Shown here in pieces: positions 17,472-26,168 of a stretch of DNA of 64,000 bases. The notes beneath the pieces are model-generated. The model was not told the origin of the DNA. It made no database searches and saw nothing but the letters and a program-made list of their open reading frames with translations. The position numbers and the translations under genes are program-made. The stretch's first letter is position 1; the number at the start of each line of letters is the position of its first letter. Origin of the DNA: Microbacterium abyssi. Lineage in GTDB: Bacteria > Actinomycetota > Actinomycetes > Actinomycetales > Microbacteriaceae. The DNA lies in contig NZ_CP063815.1 in NCBI RefSeq assembly GCF_015277895.1, positions 2,976,001 through 3,040,000 of the forward strand, in the 5' to 3' direction.

Positions 17472-18797
17472 ATGACCGCGCGCCCCGTGACCCTGAATCG
17501 GGAGATCCTGCGCCTGGCGGTCCCGGCCCTCGGCGCGCTGGTCGCAGAGCCTGCGTTCCTGATGGTGGATGCCGCGCTCGTCGGCCACCTCGGCACCGTG
17601 CCGCTCGCGGGGCTCGGCATCGCGAGCGCTGTGCTGCAGACGATTGTCGGTCTGATGATCTTCCTCGCCTACTCGACCACGCCTGCCGTCGCCCGCCGCT
17701 TCGGCGCGGGAGACCACAAGGATGCCGTCTCGGTCGGCATCGACGGCATGTGGCTGGCGCTCGGCCTCGGCGCTGTGCTCGCCATGGCCGGAGCGATGTC
17801 GTCGGGGTGGCTGGTCTCGCTGTTCGGCGCCCCCGATGATGTCGCAGCGCAAGCCGATACGTACCTGATGATCAGCATGTGGGGACTGCCCGCCATGCTC
17901 ATCGTCTTCGCCGCGACCGGGCTGCTGCGCGGCATGCAGGACACCGTGACGCCGCTGTGGATCGCGGGCCTCGGGTTCGGCGCGAACGCGCTGCTGAACG
18001 TCCTGTTCATCTATGGTCTCGGCTGGGGCATCGCCGGTTCCGCCGCAGGCACGATCACCGCCCAGTGGGGCATGGTCGCCGCCTACGTGATCATCGTCGG
18101 ACGACTGGCCCGCAAGCACTCGGCATCGCTGCGGCCGCAGCGCGACGGCGTCCGCGGATCCGCCCGCGCCGGCGGGTGGCTGTTCCTGCGCACGGTCAGT
18201 CTGCGTGCGGCCTTGCTGATCACGGTCGGTGTGGCCACCGGCATCGGAACCGACGAGCTCGCCGGCTGGCAGGTGGTGTTCACGATCTTCTCGGCCGCGG
18301 CGTTCGCCCTGGATGCTCTCGCCATCGCCGCGCAGGCGCTCATCGGCAAGGGCCTGGGCGCGGGTGACATCGTCGGAGTGAGGCACGTGCTGGCTCGCAC
18401 CGTCGCCTGGGGCACCTGGTTCGGCGTGATCGTCGGCGTCGTGATCGGGGCGCTGTCCGGCGTCATCGGCCTGGCATTCACCGGCGACCCCGACCTCGCC
18501 GCGCTCATCCAGCCGGCACTCATCGTTCTCGCCGTCGCGCAGCCGATCGCGGGCATCGTCTTCGTTCTCGACGGGGTGCTCATGGGTTCCGGCGATGTGC
18601 GATATCTGGCGATCGCAGGCGCGCTCAACCTCGTGCCGTTCCTGCCCGCACTGCTGATCATCGCGCTGGTCGGCGCGAACGGCGTCGCCGGAGTCACTTG
18701 GCTCGCCGTGGCATTCTTCGGCGTGTACCTGCTCGCCCGATTCGCGACCCTCGGCTGGCGCGTGAAGACCGGCGGGTGGCTGCGCCAGGACGCGTAG
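17472..18797 (+). CDS. MATE-family efflux transporter (DinF-like)
   Basis: 441 aa with about 12 hydrophobic segments and the MATE pattern (EPAFLMVDAALVGHLGTVPLAGLG near the N-terminus, repeated with variation in the second half). It exports cationic or hydrophobic compounds, typically driven by Na+ or H+. ATG at 17472 lies 48 bp past the 17-bp inverted repeat. The stop is 2 bp from the convergent TrmH gene. Confidence 0.93.
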   Translation: MTARPVTLNREILRLAVPALGALVAEPAFLMVDAALVGHLGTVPLAGLGIASAVLQTIVGLMIFLAYSTTPAVARRFGAGDHKDAVSVGIDGMWLALGLGAVLAMAGAMSSGWLVSLFGAPDDVAAQADTYLMISMWGLPAMLIVFAATGLLRGMQDTVTPLWIAGLGFGANALLNVLFIYGLGWGIAGSAAGTITAQWGMVAAYVIIVGRLARKHSASLRPQRDGVRGSARAGGWLFLRTVSLRAALLITVGVATGIGTDELAGWQVVFTIFSAAAFALDALAIAAQALIGKGLGAGDIVGVRHVLARTVAWGTWFGVIVGVVIGALSGVIGLAFTGDPDLAALIQPALIVLAVAQPIAGIVFVLDGVLMGSGDVRYLAIAGALNLVPFLPALLIIALVGANGVAGVTWLAVAFFGVYLLARFATLGWRVKTGGWLRQDA

Positions 18798-18799
18798 GG

Positions 18800-19414
18800 T
18801 CAGGCGTGCCTTCGGCACCACTCGTACATGATCACGGCGCCCGCGGCGCTGGCGTTGATCGAGCGGGTCGAGCCGTACTGCGTGATCTCGATATGACCGG
18901 ATGCCACGGTGATCGCCTCTTCGGTCAGCCCGGGCCCCTCCTGACCGAACAGCAGCACGCAGCGCTCGGGCAGATCAGCCTTGTCGACGGGGACGGCGCC
19001 GTCGACGTTGTCGACCGCGATGATCGGGATGCCTTCTGCGGCGGCCCACGCGGCGAATGAGGCGACGTCCTCGTGGTGCACGACGTGCTGGTAGCGATCG
19101 GTGACCATGGCCCCGCGCTTGTTCCAGCGTCGACGGCCGATGATGTGCACGGTGTCGGCGAGGAACGCGTTGGCGCTGCGCACGATCGAGCCGATGTTCA
19201 TGTCGTGCTGCCAGTTCTCGATCGCGACGTGGAACGGATGGCGCTTCGTGTCGAGGTCGGCGACGATCGCCTCCATCCGCCAGTAGCGGTAGCGATCGAT
19301 CACGTTGCGGGTGTCGCCGTGCTCGAGCAGCTCGGGGTCGTAGTGGTCGCCCTCGGGCCATTCGCCCTCCCAGGGTCCCAGGCCGTGGGTGCTGCGCTCG
19401 GGGGTCTCGGTCAC
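18800..19414 (-). CDS. TrmH/SpoU-family RNA methyltransferase
   Basis: 204 aa from GTG at 19414. The three SPOUT motifs are visible: NIGSIVRSANAF, LLFGQEGPGLTEEA and STRSINASAAGAVIMYEW, which form the trefoil-knot S-adenosylmethionine site for ribose 2'-O methylation of tRNA or rRNA. The target nucleotide is unknown. The extension to 19576 was rejected because it runs into the divergent DtxR gene and a hairpin region. Confidence 0.9.
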   Translation of the reverse strand: MTETPERSTHGLGPWEGEWPEGDHYDPELLEHGDTRNVIDRYRYWRMEAIVADLDTKRHPFHVAIENWQHDMNIGSIVRSANAFLADTVHIIGRRRWNKRGAMVTDRYQHVVHHEDVASFAAWAAAEGIPIIAVDNVDGAVPVDKADLPERCVLLFGQEGPGLTEEAITVASGHIEITQYGSTRSINASAAGAVIMYEWCRRHA

Positions 19415-19440
19415 TGTCTCAGCGTAGCCTCGCCCGTCGG

Positions 19441-19512
19441 CGCCCCCGCTTGCCGTCCGCGCCCCCAGGTATAGGCGTCGCCAGCCGGGGGCACGGACGG
19501 TAACGGGGGGCG
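19441..19512. repeat. Long GC-rich intergenic hairpin between divergent genes
   Basis: Arms 19441-19466 and 19487-19512 pair at 22 of 26 positions; the inner 14 bp (CCGTCCGCGCCCCC / GGGGGCACGGACGG) carry a single mismatch, and the loop is 20 nt. It lies between the divergent TrmH and DtxR-family genes. Confidence 0.75.
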
Positions 19513-19569
19513 GGGTTCGAGGAGCACGGCCGCCCCGCTGGGCGGGACAGCCGCGGGTAGTCTGGAGCC

Positions 19570-20202
19570 GTGGCATCCCCGGCAGCTGACGACTACCTGA
19601 AGACGGTGTACGCGCACACCGAGTGGCAGGACGCCCCGATCACGCCGTCGGTTCTCGCCGCCAAGCTCGGCATCGCACCGTCGAGCGTGACCGAGATGGT
19701 CAAGAAGCTCGCGGCCGCAGGCCTCGTCTCGCACGTGCCGTACGGCGCGGTGCGTCTCACGGCAGAGGGCGAGGCGCGGGCGCTGCAGATGGTGCGGCGG
19801 CACCGGCTGATCGAGACCTGGCTGGTGCAGGAGTTCGGCTATGCCTGGGACGAGGTGCACGACGAGGCCGAGATCCTTGAGCACACCATCAGCGACCGCC
19901 TGCTGGGGGGCATCGACGCCCGCCTCGGCCACCCCCGTTTCGACCCGCACGGCGATGCGATCCCGGATGCGTCCGGTGAGGTCGTGCGCGAGCCGTTCGT
20001 GCTGCTCGCCTCAGCCACGGCGGGCCACGAGGGACGCGTGCTGAGGGTCAGCGACGTCGACCCGGAGCTGCTGCGGGCACTCGACGCGCTGGGCCTGGCG
20101 GTCTCGTCCGGGGTGCGCGTGACCGCCGAGGGCATCGAGCTCGACGGCGCGCCGGTCATCCTTCCGGACGGTGCCGCCGACGTCGTGTGGCTCAGCGCGT
20201 AG
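19570..20202 (+). CDS. DtxR/MntR-family metal-dependent transcriptional regulator
   Basis: 210 aa from GTG at 19570. N-terminal winged helix (DDYLKTVYAHTEW, ITPSVLAAKLGIAPSSVTEMVKKL), then the metal-binding/dimer segment RLIETWLVQEFGYAWDEVHDEAEILEH with its His and Glu ligands, and a C-terminal SH3-like tail. Family members use Fe2+ or Mn2+ to repress metal-uptake genes. No transporter is adjacent, so the target is elsewhere. The HAD gene follows 41 bp later. Confidence 0.9.
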   Translation: MASPAADDYLKTVYAHTEWQDAPITPSVLAAKLGIAPSSVTEMVKKLAAAGLVSHVPYGAVRLTAEGEARALQMVRRHRLIETWLVQEFGYAWDEVHDEAEILEHTISDRLLGGIDARLGHPRFDPHGDAIPDASGEVVREPFVLLASATAGHEGRVLRVSDVDPELLRALDALGLAVSSGVRVTAEGIELDGAPVILPDGAADVVWLSA

Positions 20203-20243
20203 CATCCGCGGTCGACGCCGGCTCCGACCAATAGGCTGAGCAC

Positions 20244-21044
20244 ATGGCACATCGCGATGACATCGAATGCTGGCTCACCGACATGGATGGTGTGCTCGTC
20301 CATGAGAACGAGGCCATCCCCGGGGCCTCCGAGCTGCTCGCGGGGTGGGAGGCGAACGGCATCCCGTATCTCGTGCTGACGAACAACTCGATCTTCACCG
20401 CGCGCGACCTGTCCGCGCGCCTCCGCGCGAGTGGGCTGAACGTTCCCGAGGAGCGTATCTGGACCTCGGCCCTGGCCACCGCGGACTTCCTCAAGCAGCA
20501 GGTACCGGGCGGCTCGGCGTTCGTCATCGGCGAAGCAGGCATCCTCACCGCCCTGCACGATGCCGGTTTCGTGATGACCGAGACGAACCCCGACTTCGTG
20601 GTGGTCGGCGAGACGCGCACGTACTCCTTCGAGGCGATCACCAGGGCGATCCGCCTGATCAACAGGGGCGCGCGCTTCATCATCACCAACCCGGATGCCA
20701 CCGGCCCGAGCGTCGACGGCGTGCTGCCCGCGACCGGCGCTGTCGCGGCGCTCATCACCAAGGCCACCGGACGCGAGCCGTACGTGGTCGGCAAGCCGAA
20801 CCCGATGATGTTCCGCTCGGCACTGAACAAGATCGGCGCCCACTCGAAGAAGACCGGCATGATCGGCGACCGCATGGACACCGACATCGTCGCCGGCATC
20901 GAGGCGGGCCTGCACACGGTGCTCGTGCTCACCGGCATCAGCGATCAGCGCGAGATCGAGAAGTACCCGTTCCGGCCGGATGAGATCGTCGACTCGGTCG
21001 CCGACCTGCTGCCCACCATCACCGGGACCATCAAGACAGTCTGA
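20244..21044 (+). CDS. HAD-IIA family phosphatase (NagD-like)
   Basis: 266 aa. HAD motifs in order: WLTDMDGVL (nucleophile Asp and acid/base Asp), LVLTNNS (motif II), VGKPNP (Lys) and MIGDRMDTDI (Mg2+ ligands). The cap region between motifs II and III gives the C2 type of HAD-IIA. Members dephosphorylate nucleotides or sugar phosphates; the substrate cannot be read from sequence. It lies 5 bp upstream of the YdeI-like gene, in an operon. Confidence 0.9.
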   Translation: MAHRDDIECWLTDMDGVLVHENEAIPGASELLAGWEANGIPYLVLTNNSIFTARDLSARLRASGLNVPEERIWTSALATADFLKQQVPGGSAFVIGEAGILTALHDAGFVMTETNPDFVVVGETRTYSFEAITRAIRLINRGARFIITNPDATGPSVDGVLPATGAVAALITKATGREPYVVGKPNPMMFRSALNKIGAHSKKTGMIGDRMDTDIVAGIEAGLHTVLVLTGISDQREIEKYPFRPDEIVDSVADLLPTITGTIKTV

Positions 21045-21049
21045 AGCTG

Positions 21050-21619
21050 ATGGGCGTTCTCGACGACGGCGAGCGGATCACGCTGGCGGATGCCGCGGCC
21101 TGGCGCGCCTGGCTCGAAGAGCATCACGCGACCGCCGCAGGTGTGTGGGTGATGAACGTGCGCGGCGCGGGAGCCGGTTCGTCACTCGAGTACGAGGATT
21201 CCGTCCGGCAGGCGCTGTGCTTCGGATGGATCGACGGGCCGGTGCGCACGTTCCCGGAGGGCAACGGGCAGTGGTTCTCGCCGCGGCGGCCGTCAAGCGG
21301 CTGGGCTGCGACCAACAAGGCTCGACTGGCCCTGCTCGAGGAGGCGGGGATGCTGGCGCCGGCCGGCATCCGCGCGATCGAGGTCGCGAAGGCCAACGGC
21401 ACCTGGGAGATGCTCGACGGCCCTGAGGCCGGGATCGAGCCGCACGAGCTCAGCGCGGCATTGGATGCCGTCCCTGCCGCGCGCGCGAACTGGGACGCCT
21501 TCCCGAAGTCGGTGAAGAAGCTTGGCCTGACGCTTATCGCGACGGCGAAGCGGCCGGAGACGAGGTCGGCCCGCATCGCGAAGGTCGTCGCGGATGCCGC
21601 GGACGGAAAGCGCCCATGA
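21050..21619 (+). CDS. YdeI/OmpD-associated family protein
   Basis: 189 aa. GVWVMNVRG, DSVRQALCFGWIDGPVRT, SPRRPSSGWAATNKARLALLEEAGMLAPAG and a Lys/Arg-rich C-terminus match the YdeI-like family of small cytoplasmic proteins of uncertain function, linked in some species to peptide-stress tolerance. Its TGA overlaps the ATG of the small membrane protein gene (ATGA). Confidence 0.8.
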   Translation: MGVLDDGERITLADAAAWRAWLEEHHATAAGVWVMNVRGAGAGSSLEYEDSVRQALCFGWIDGPVRTFPEGNGQWFSPRRPSSGWAATNKARLALLEEAGMLAPAGIRAIEVAKANGTWEMLDGPEAGIEPHELSAALDAVPAARANWDAFPKSVKKLGLTLIATAKRPETRSARIAKVVADAADGKRP

Positions 21620-21777
21620 ATCAGAGCGATCTGCTGTTCCTCGTGATGATCCTCATCGGTCTGTCGACCCTGACGATCATCATCTGGCAGTTCGTGGGAT
21701 CCCGCCGCCGCGGCGGTCGCGGTGACGACCGCTCGGGCAACTGGTGGGAAGGCCCCTGGGACGACGACAAGCGCTGA
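21616..21777 (+). CDS. Small single-pass membrane protein (53 aa)
   Basis: 53 aa, MNQSDLLFLVMILIGLST at the start. One hydrophobic segment spans about residues 6-28, followed by an Arg-rich cytoplasmic-looking patch (GSRRRGGRG) and an acidic/Trp tail (NWWEGPWDDDKR). The start overlaps the preceding stop (ATGA), which makes co-translation likely and supports it as a real gene. No family recognised. A hairpin follows at 21825. Confidence 0.75.
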   Translation: MNQSDLLFLVMILIGLSTLTIIIWQFVGSRRRGGRGDDRSGNWWEGPWDDDKR

Positions 21778-21824
21778 GCGGCCGCCTGCGGGGCGCTCGC
21801 GCTGACCCGGGGAGGTGTCGCTTC

Positions 21825-21853
21825 GTGTCGCTTCGGCGCACCCCGAGCGACAC
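21825..21853. terminator. Hairpin between convergent genes
   Basis: GTGTCGCTTCGG (21825-21836) pairs with CCGAGCGACAC (21843-21853) with one bulged T. It is preceded by a direct repeat of GTGTCGCTTCG. It lies between the small membrane protein gene and the convergent anmK gene. Confidence 0.55.
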
Positions 21854-21904
21854 TCTCGGCCACCTGCCCGATCTACGCTCGGTCAGCGTGCGGAATGCCT
21901 CGGC

Positions 21905-23065
21905 TCAGCGTGCGGTGAGCACCAGGCTGCGCAGCTCGGCGACGGGCTCGGGCATCCGCAGCGGACCGGCACCCGGGGTGATCGTGCCGAGGATGCGCGG
22001 TTCGCGCGCACCGGTGCCGCCGGGGACGACGGCGGCCACGCCGTGCATCGTGCACCAGCCGATCAGCGCGAACAGGATCGCCTCTTTCGCATCGGCCGAG
22101 GCGCCGAGCTCGTCGGCCAAGACGACTTCGGTACCGGGGAGCGCGGCGCGCAGCCCGTCCATGATCAGCGGGTTGTGGCATCCGCCGCCCGACACGGCGA
22201 GGAAGCCGACGCCGGCGTTCCGAACGTCCTGCGCGACGGTGCGAACGGTGAGCTCGGTGAGCGTGCGCACCAGGTCGGCCACCGGGATGTCGCGACCGAG
22301 TGCGGCGACGCGCTCGCGCACGTAGTCGAGGTGGAAGTGCTCCTTGCCCGTGCTCTTGGGGGCGGCGAGCGCGTAGTACGGGTCGGCCAGCAGCTCGCCC
22401 AGCAGCTCGTCGTCGACGGTGCCGGCCAGTGCGATGCGGGCATCCTCGTCGTAGCCGAGCGGGTTGAGTCCGTACGCCGCGATGACCGCGTCGACGAGCG
22501 CGTTCGCCGGGCCGATGTCGTACGCCGACAGTCCATCCCCGACGATCGTGATGTTGGCGATGCCGCCGAGGTTCAGCGCGGCCGAAACGCCCGCGCGCCC
22601 GCGCAGCAGCAACTCGTCGAGGAACGACACCAGCGGGGCGCCGTGGCCGCCCGCGGTGATGTCGCGGATCCGCACATCCGAGACGACCGGGGCGCCGACC
22701 GCCTCGGCGATCCAGGCCGGCTGCCCGATCTGGAGCGTGCCGCGGGCGTGATCGCCCTCGACCCAGTGGAAGACGGTCTGGCCGTGCGTGCTGACCGCGT
22801 CGACGCCGCCGACGGATGCCGCGACATCCCGCGCGACGTCCGCGAACGCCTGACCGATCAGGGTGTCGAGCTCGCACACCTCGGCGAGCGTCGTCGGTGC
22901 GGGCGGGAGCGCGGCGACCAGGCGGGCGCGCAGCGCAGGCGCGTAGGGCACGCTGTCCGAGTGCAGCACCACGCCGCGCAGCATCCCGTCCTGCTCGATG
23001 AAGTCGACGACGGTGACGTCGATCCCGTCATGAGAGGTGCCGGAGAGCAGACCGAGTACGCGCAT
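21905..23065 (-). CDS. anmK: Anhydro-N-acetylmuramic acid kinase
   Basis: 386 aa. The N-terminal MRVLGLLSGTSHDGIDV is the phosphate-binding GTSxDGID signature of AnmK; DAVSTHGQTVFH, NLGGIANIT and VSGGGCHNPLIM are further family blocks. The enzyme hydrolyses and phosphorylates 1,6-anhydro-MurNAc, giving MurNAc-6-phosphate in cell-wall recycling. ATG 23065 was preferred over the adjacent GTG 23068. The next upstream gene on this strand is a ROK sugar kinase, which supports a sugar-recycling context. Confidence 0.95.
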   Translation of the reverse strand: MRVLGLLSGTSHDGIDVTVVDFIEQDGMLRGVVLHSDSVPYAPALRARLVAALPPAPTTLAEVCELDTLIGQAFADVARDVAASVGGVDAVSTHGQTVFHWVEGDHARGTLQIGQPAWIAEAVGAPVVSDVRIRDITAGGHGAPLVSFLDELLLRGRAGVSAALNLGGIANITIVGDGLSAYDIGPANALVDAVIAAYGLNPLGYDEDARIALAGTVDDELLGELLADPYYALAAPKSTGKEHFHLDYVRERVAALGRDIPVADLVRTLTELTVRTVAQDVRNAGVGFLAVSGGGCHNPLIMDGLRAALPGTEVVLADELGASADAKEAILFALIGWCTMHGVAAVVPGGTGAREPRILGTITPGAGPLRMPEPVAELRSLVLTAR

Positions 23066-23104
23066 CACTCGAGCCTACGATGCCCCGATCCGCGGACACC
23101 TTCA

Positions 23105-23143
23105 CGATCTGCGGACGTTCTGGCCGGATTCGTCCGCAGATCG
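23105..23143. repeat. Perfect 13-bp intergenic inverted repeat
   Basis: CGATCTGCGGACG (23105-23117) and CGTCCGCAGATCG (23131-23143) around a 13-nt loop. It lies between two minus-strand genes (after the ROK kinase, before anmK). Could terminate the ROK transcript; no U-tract. Confidence 0.8.
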
Positions 23144-23181
23144 GTACAACCTCAGCAGATCGGGGGCACCAGATCGGCCGG

Positions 23182-24084
23182 CTACCGCAGCACGAACGCG
23201 GCGGCGCCGATGAGCGGGCCCTCGTCGCCGAGCCCCGAGCGCACCACGCGCGCCGCGCGAGAGTAGTCGTGCGCGGCGGATGCCGTCAGCGCCGCCTGCA
23301 CGAGGTCGATGTAGTCGTCCGACACTCGGGAGAAGCCTCCGCCGATCGCGATCACGTCGAGGTCGACGAGGGTCGCGGCATCCGCCAGCGCCTCTCCCAC
23401 CGCACGCGCCGAGCGCTCGATCGCGGCGCGGGCGATCGCGTCGCCGGCTGCGGCATCCCGGGCCAAGTCCTCGCCGGTCGCTCCCGTCCAACCCCGCGAC
23501 TGCGCCCACGAGGCGCTCGCCGGTCCGGATGCGATCTCCTCGAGCGTCAGCCCGCCCTCGCGGCGCATCTGCCCGAGGTGGCCGGCGTTCCCCGAAGCCC
23601 CGGGGACGTACCGGCCGTCGACGACGAACCCGCCGCCGACGCCGGTCGAGACGACGATCGACAGCGATGCCCGCGCCTCTCGCGTGGCGCCCAGCCAGGA
23701 TTCGGCGAGCGCGAGCGCACCGCCGTCGTGCCCGAAGACGGTGCGGATGTCGCGGCCGAGAACGTCGGATGCCGCGGAGCGGACAGCATCCGCCAGTCCG
23801 TACCCGCGGGCGAGGGGCATGTTGACCGGCAGGATCGTGCCGGTGTCGCGATCGACGGGACCCGCGCTGCCGACTCCGGCGCCGACGAGCTCGGCCTCAG
23901 CAGGAAGGGCGGCGAGCGCGTGCGCGACGACGGCGCGGATCGCGGCATCCATCGACGTCGGCGTCGCCTCGCGACCCGTCGCCTGCCTGCTGCGGCTGCC
24001 GGAGACGAGCGTCCCGTCGGCGCCGACCAGCGCCGCTTCGAGCTTGGTGCCGCCGACGTCGACGGCGAGCGCGTAGCGGCTCAC
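23182..24084 (-). CDS. ROK-family sugar kinase
   Basis: 300 aa from a GTG at 24084. The N-terminal phosphate motif VDVGGTKLEAALV, the GVGSAGPVD and GNAGHLGQM segments and the late IGGGFS match ROK glucokinase-like enzymes. The usual ROK zinc Cys motif is not evident in the visible sequence. Likely phosphorylates glucose, GlcNAc or another amino sugar. Its GTG overlaps the pyrE stop (GTGA), so it is co-translated with pyrE; anmK lies just downstream. Confidence 0.85.
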   Translation of the reverse strand: MSRYALAVDVGGTKLEAALVGADGTLVSGSRSRQATGREATPTSMDAAIRAVVAHALAALPAEAELVGAGVGSAGPVDRDTGTILPVNMPLARGYGLADAVRSAASDVLGRDIRTVFGHDGGALALAESWLGATREARASLSIVVSTGVGGGFVVDGRYVPGASGNAGHLGQMRREGGLTLEEIASGPASASWAQSRGWTGATGEDLARDAAAGDAIARAAIERSARAVGEALADAATLVDLDVIAIGGGFSRVSDDYIDLVQAALTASAAHDYSRAARVVRSGLGDEGPLIGAAAFVLR

Positions 24085-24638
24085 TGCGGATCGAGTCCGA
24101 GGTCGTCCAGGTCGAAGGCGGCGAGCCACTGGAGCCCCTCGGCCTCGATGGCTGCCTGCGCGCCGGTCTTGCGGTCGACGATCACGGCGACGGCGACGAT
24201 CTCTGCGCCCTCGCGGCGCAGCGCCTCGACGGCCTTGAGCGCGGACTGTCCGGTGGTGGAGGTGTCCTCCAGCACCACGACGCGCTTGCCCGCGACATCT
24301 GCGCCCTCGATCTGCCGGCCGCGGCCGTGGTCCTTGGGCTCCTTGCGGACCACGAACGCGTCCAGGGCACGATCGGTGGCGACCGAGGCGTGCATGACGG
24401 AGTTGGCGATCGGGTCGGCGCCGAGGGTGAGTCCGCCGACCGCGACGACGTCGAGCCCGCCGATCAGGTCGAGCATGATGCGGCCGATCGCGGGAGCAGC
24501 GCGGTGGTCGAGGGTGAGCTTGCGCATGTCGACGTAGTATGTCGCCTTCTTGCCGCTCGAGAGGGTGAAGTCGCCGTGGAACACCGCCTCATCCTTTATC
24601 AGGGCGAGCAGGGATCGGCGGTCGGCGTCGAGAGTCAC
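24081..24638 (-). CDS. pyrE: Orotate phosphoribosyltransferase
   Basis: 185 aa from GTG at 24638. The PRPP-binding motif VVVLEDTSTTGQSAL and the upstream FVVRKEPKDHGRGRQIEG loop identify the enzyme, which joins orotate to PRPP to make orotidine 5'-phosphate in pyrimidine synthesis. Length is typical of short bacterial PyrE. First gene of a pyrE-ROK unit. Promoter in the 85-bp gap to the divergent YbhB gene. Confidence 0.95.
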   Translation of the reverse strand: MTLDADRRSLLALIKDEAVFHGDFTLSSGKKATYYVDMRKLTLDHRAAPAIGRIMLDLIGGLDVVAVGGLTLGADPIANSVMHASVATDRALDAFVVRKEPKDHGRGRQIEGADVAGKRVVVLEDTSTTGQSALKAVEALRREGAEIVAVAVIVDRKTGAQAAIEAEGLQWLAAFDLDDLGLDPQ

Positions 24639-24723
24639 GGCATCCAGTGTAGGGCGCGCCGCCGGTGGTCACGCATGGCCGTTTCGCCTATCGTGGCGAT
24701 GGATCCGTAACGCAGGGAGGCCC

Positions 24724-25260
24724 ATGTTCTCGTACGACCCCTATGCCGAATTGGCCGCGCTCCGCGACTTCGCTCCTCTCGAACTGACCAGCCCCGACTT
24801 CGAACCCGGCGGCCCGCTGCCGCTGTTCGCCTGGGCGACTGAACGCGGCGGTGAGGATCGCTCACCCGCACTGCAGTGGTCGCAGCCGCCGGCGGGCACG
24901 AAGAGCATCGCGATCTCTTGCTTCGATCCGGATGCACCGACCGGATCCGGGTTCTGGCACTGGGCGGTCTTCAACCTGCCGGCGAGCACCACGACGCTCG
25001 CCAGCGGCATCGGCGACCTCGCCGCGCTCCCGCCGGGCGCGACGGTGTTGCCGAACGAGTCCCGCACCGAGCGCTTCATCGGTGCGGCGCCGCCCGAGGG
25101 CACCGGCGTGCACCGCTACTTCTTCGTCGTCGACGCGCTCGACGTCGACGCCCTCGAGATCGCGCCCGGCTCCACGCCGGCGGTGCTCGGCTTCAACCGG
25201 CACTTCCACTCGATCGCCCGCGGCATCCTGATGGGGACGGCGGATCCGGCCGAGCGCTGA
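24724..25260 (+). CDS. YbhB/YbcL family (PEBP / Raf kinase inhibitor-like) protein
   Basis: 178 aa; ATG 24724 with GGGAGG upstream. The PEBP ligand pocket is visible: DPDAPTGSGFWHWAVFNLP and later GTGVHRYFFVVDALD. Bacterial members are small cytoplasmic ligand-binding proteins with no clear enzymatic role. No signal peptide. The xthA gene starts 28 bp downstream on the same strand. Confidence 0.9.
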   Translation: MFSYDPYAELAALRDFAPLELTSPDFEPGGPLPLFAWATERGGEDRSPALQWSQPPAGTKSIAISCFDPDAPTGSGFWHWAVFNLPASTTTLASGIGDLAALPPGATVLPNESRTERFIGAAPPEGTGVHRYFFVVDALDVDALEIAPGSTPAVLGFNRHFHSIARGILMGTADPAER

Positions 25261-25288
25261 CGTCGTAGGTCGCCCGTAGGCTGGACGC

Positions 25289-26134
25289 ATGCGTCTGGCC
25301 ACCTGGAACATCAACTCGATTCGCACCCGCGTCTCCCGCGCCGTCGACTTCGCCGTACGTGAGGACATCGACGTGCTCGCGCTGCAGGAGATCAAATGCA
25401 CGCCCGAGCAGTTCCCGTACGCACCGTTCGAAGAGGCGGGCTATCACGTCGAGGCGCACGGCCTGAATCAGTGGAACGGCGTCGCGATCGCCAGCAGGCT
25501 GCCGATCACCGATGTCGAGACGTCGTTCGCGGGGATGCCGGGCTTCGCGAAGGGGCATGAGGGCCCGGATGCTCCGCTCGAGGCCCGCGCGATCGGCGCG
25601 ACGATCGACGGCGTCAAGGTGTGGAGTCTCTACGTGCCCAACGGCCGTTCGCTGGGCGACCCGCACTATCTGTACAAGCTGCACTGGCTCGATGAGCTGC
25701 GTCAGGCGACGGCCGCCGAGTTGCGGGCGAATCCCGACCTGCCGCTCGCCCTGGTCGGCGACTTCAACATCATCCCGCTGCCCGAGGACAATGGCGATCC
25801 GGCCATCGTCGAGGGCGTCTCGACGCACGTGTCGCCGCAGGAGCGCGCCGCGTTCTTCGCCCTCGAGACCGCCGGTGTCATCGACGTCGTGCGCCCGCTG
25901 ATCCCCGACGGGTTCACGTACTGGGACTACCAGCGCCTGAAATTCCCCCGCAACGAGGGGATAAGAATCGACTTCATCCTCGGTTCGCGCGCGCTGGCGG
26001 ATGCCGTGACCGGAGCATCCATCCACCGGAACGAGCGCAAGGGCGAGCAGCCCAGCGATCACGTCCCGGTGGTCGTCGACCTCGACTTCGGCGGCGCCGA
26101 CGAAGATGACGACATGCCGATGATCTTCGCCTGA
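25289..26134 (+). CDS. xthA: Exodeoxyribonuclease III
   Basis: 281 aa. Motifs of the EEP nuclease fold: TWNINSIR, LQEIKC (metal Glu), NGRSL, VGDFNI (Asp-Asn), RIDFIL and SDHVPVVVDL (catalytic Asp-His). It incises abasic sites and trims 3' ends in base-excision repair. Length is normal. An acidic C-terminal tail (GGADEDDDMPMIFA) follows the catalytic His. Confidence 0.95.
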   Translation: MRLATWNINSIRTRVSRAVDFAVREDIDVLALQEIKCTPEQFPYAPFEEAGYHVEAHGLNQWNGVAIASRLPITDVETSFAGMPGFAKGHEGPDAPLEARAIGATIDGVKVWSLYVPNGRSLGDPHYLYKLHWLDELRQATAAELRANPDLPLALVGDFNIIPLPEDNGDPAIVEGVSTHVSPQERAAFFALETAGVIDVVRPLIPDGFTYWDYQRLKFPRNEGIRIDFILGSRALADAVTGASIHRNERKGEQPSDHVPVVVDLDFGGADEDDDMPMIFA

Positions 26135-26168
26135 GCGCGGTGGCGGCCGGCCGTCTTCTCAGCTGTCC

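Noticed and set aside
14720..17839. A 1039-codon open frame on the plus strand
   Set aside because: It is antisense to the M13 peptidase and DUF1992 genes, which have clear motifs, and reads as Arg/Asp/Val/Leu-rich low-complexity protein. Long antisense frames are expected in very GC-rich genes.
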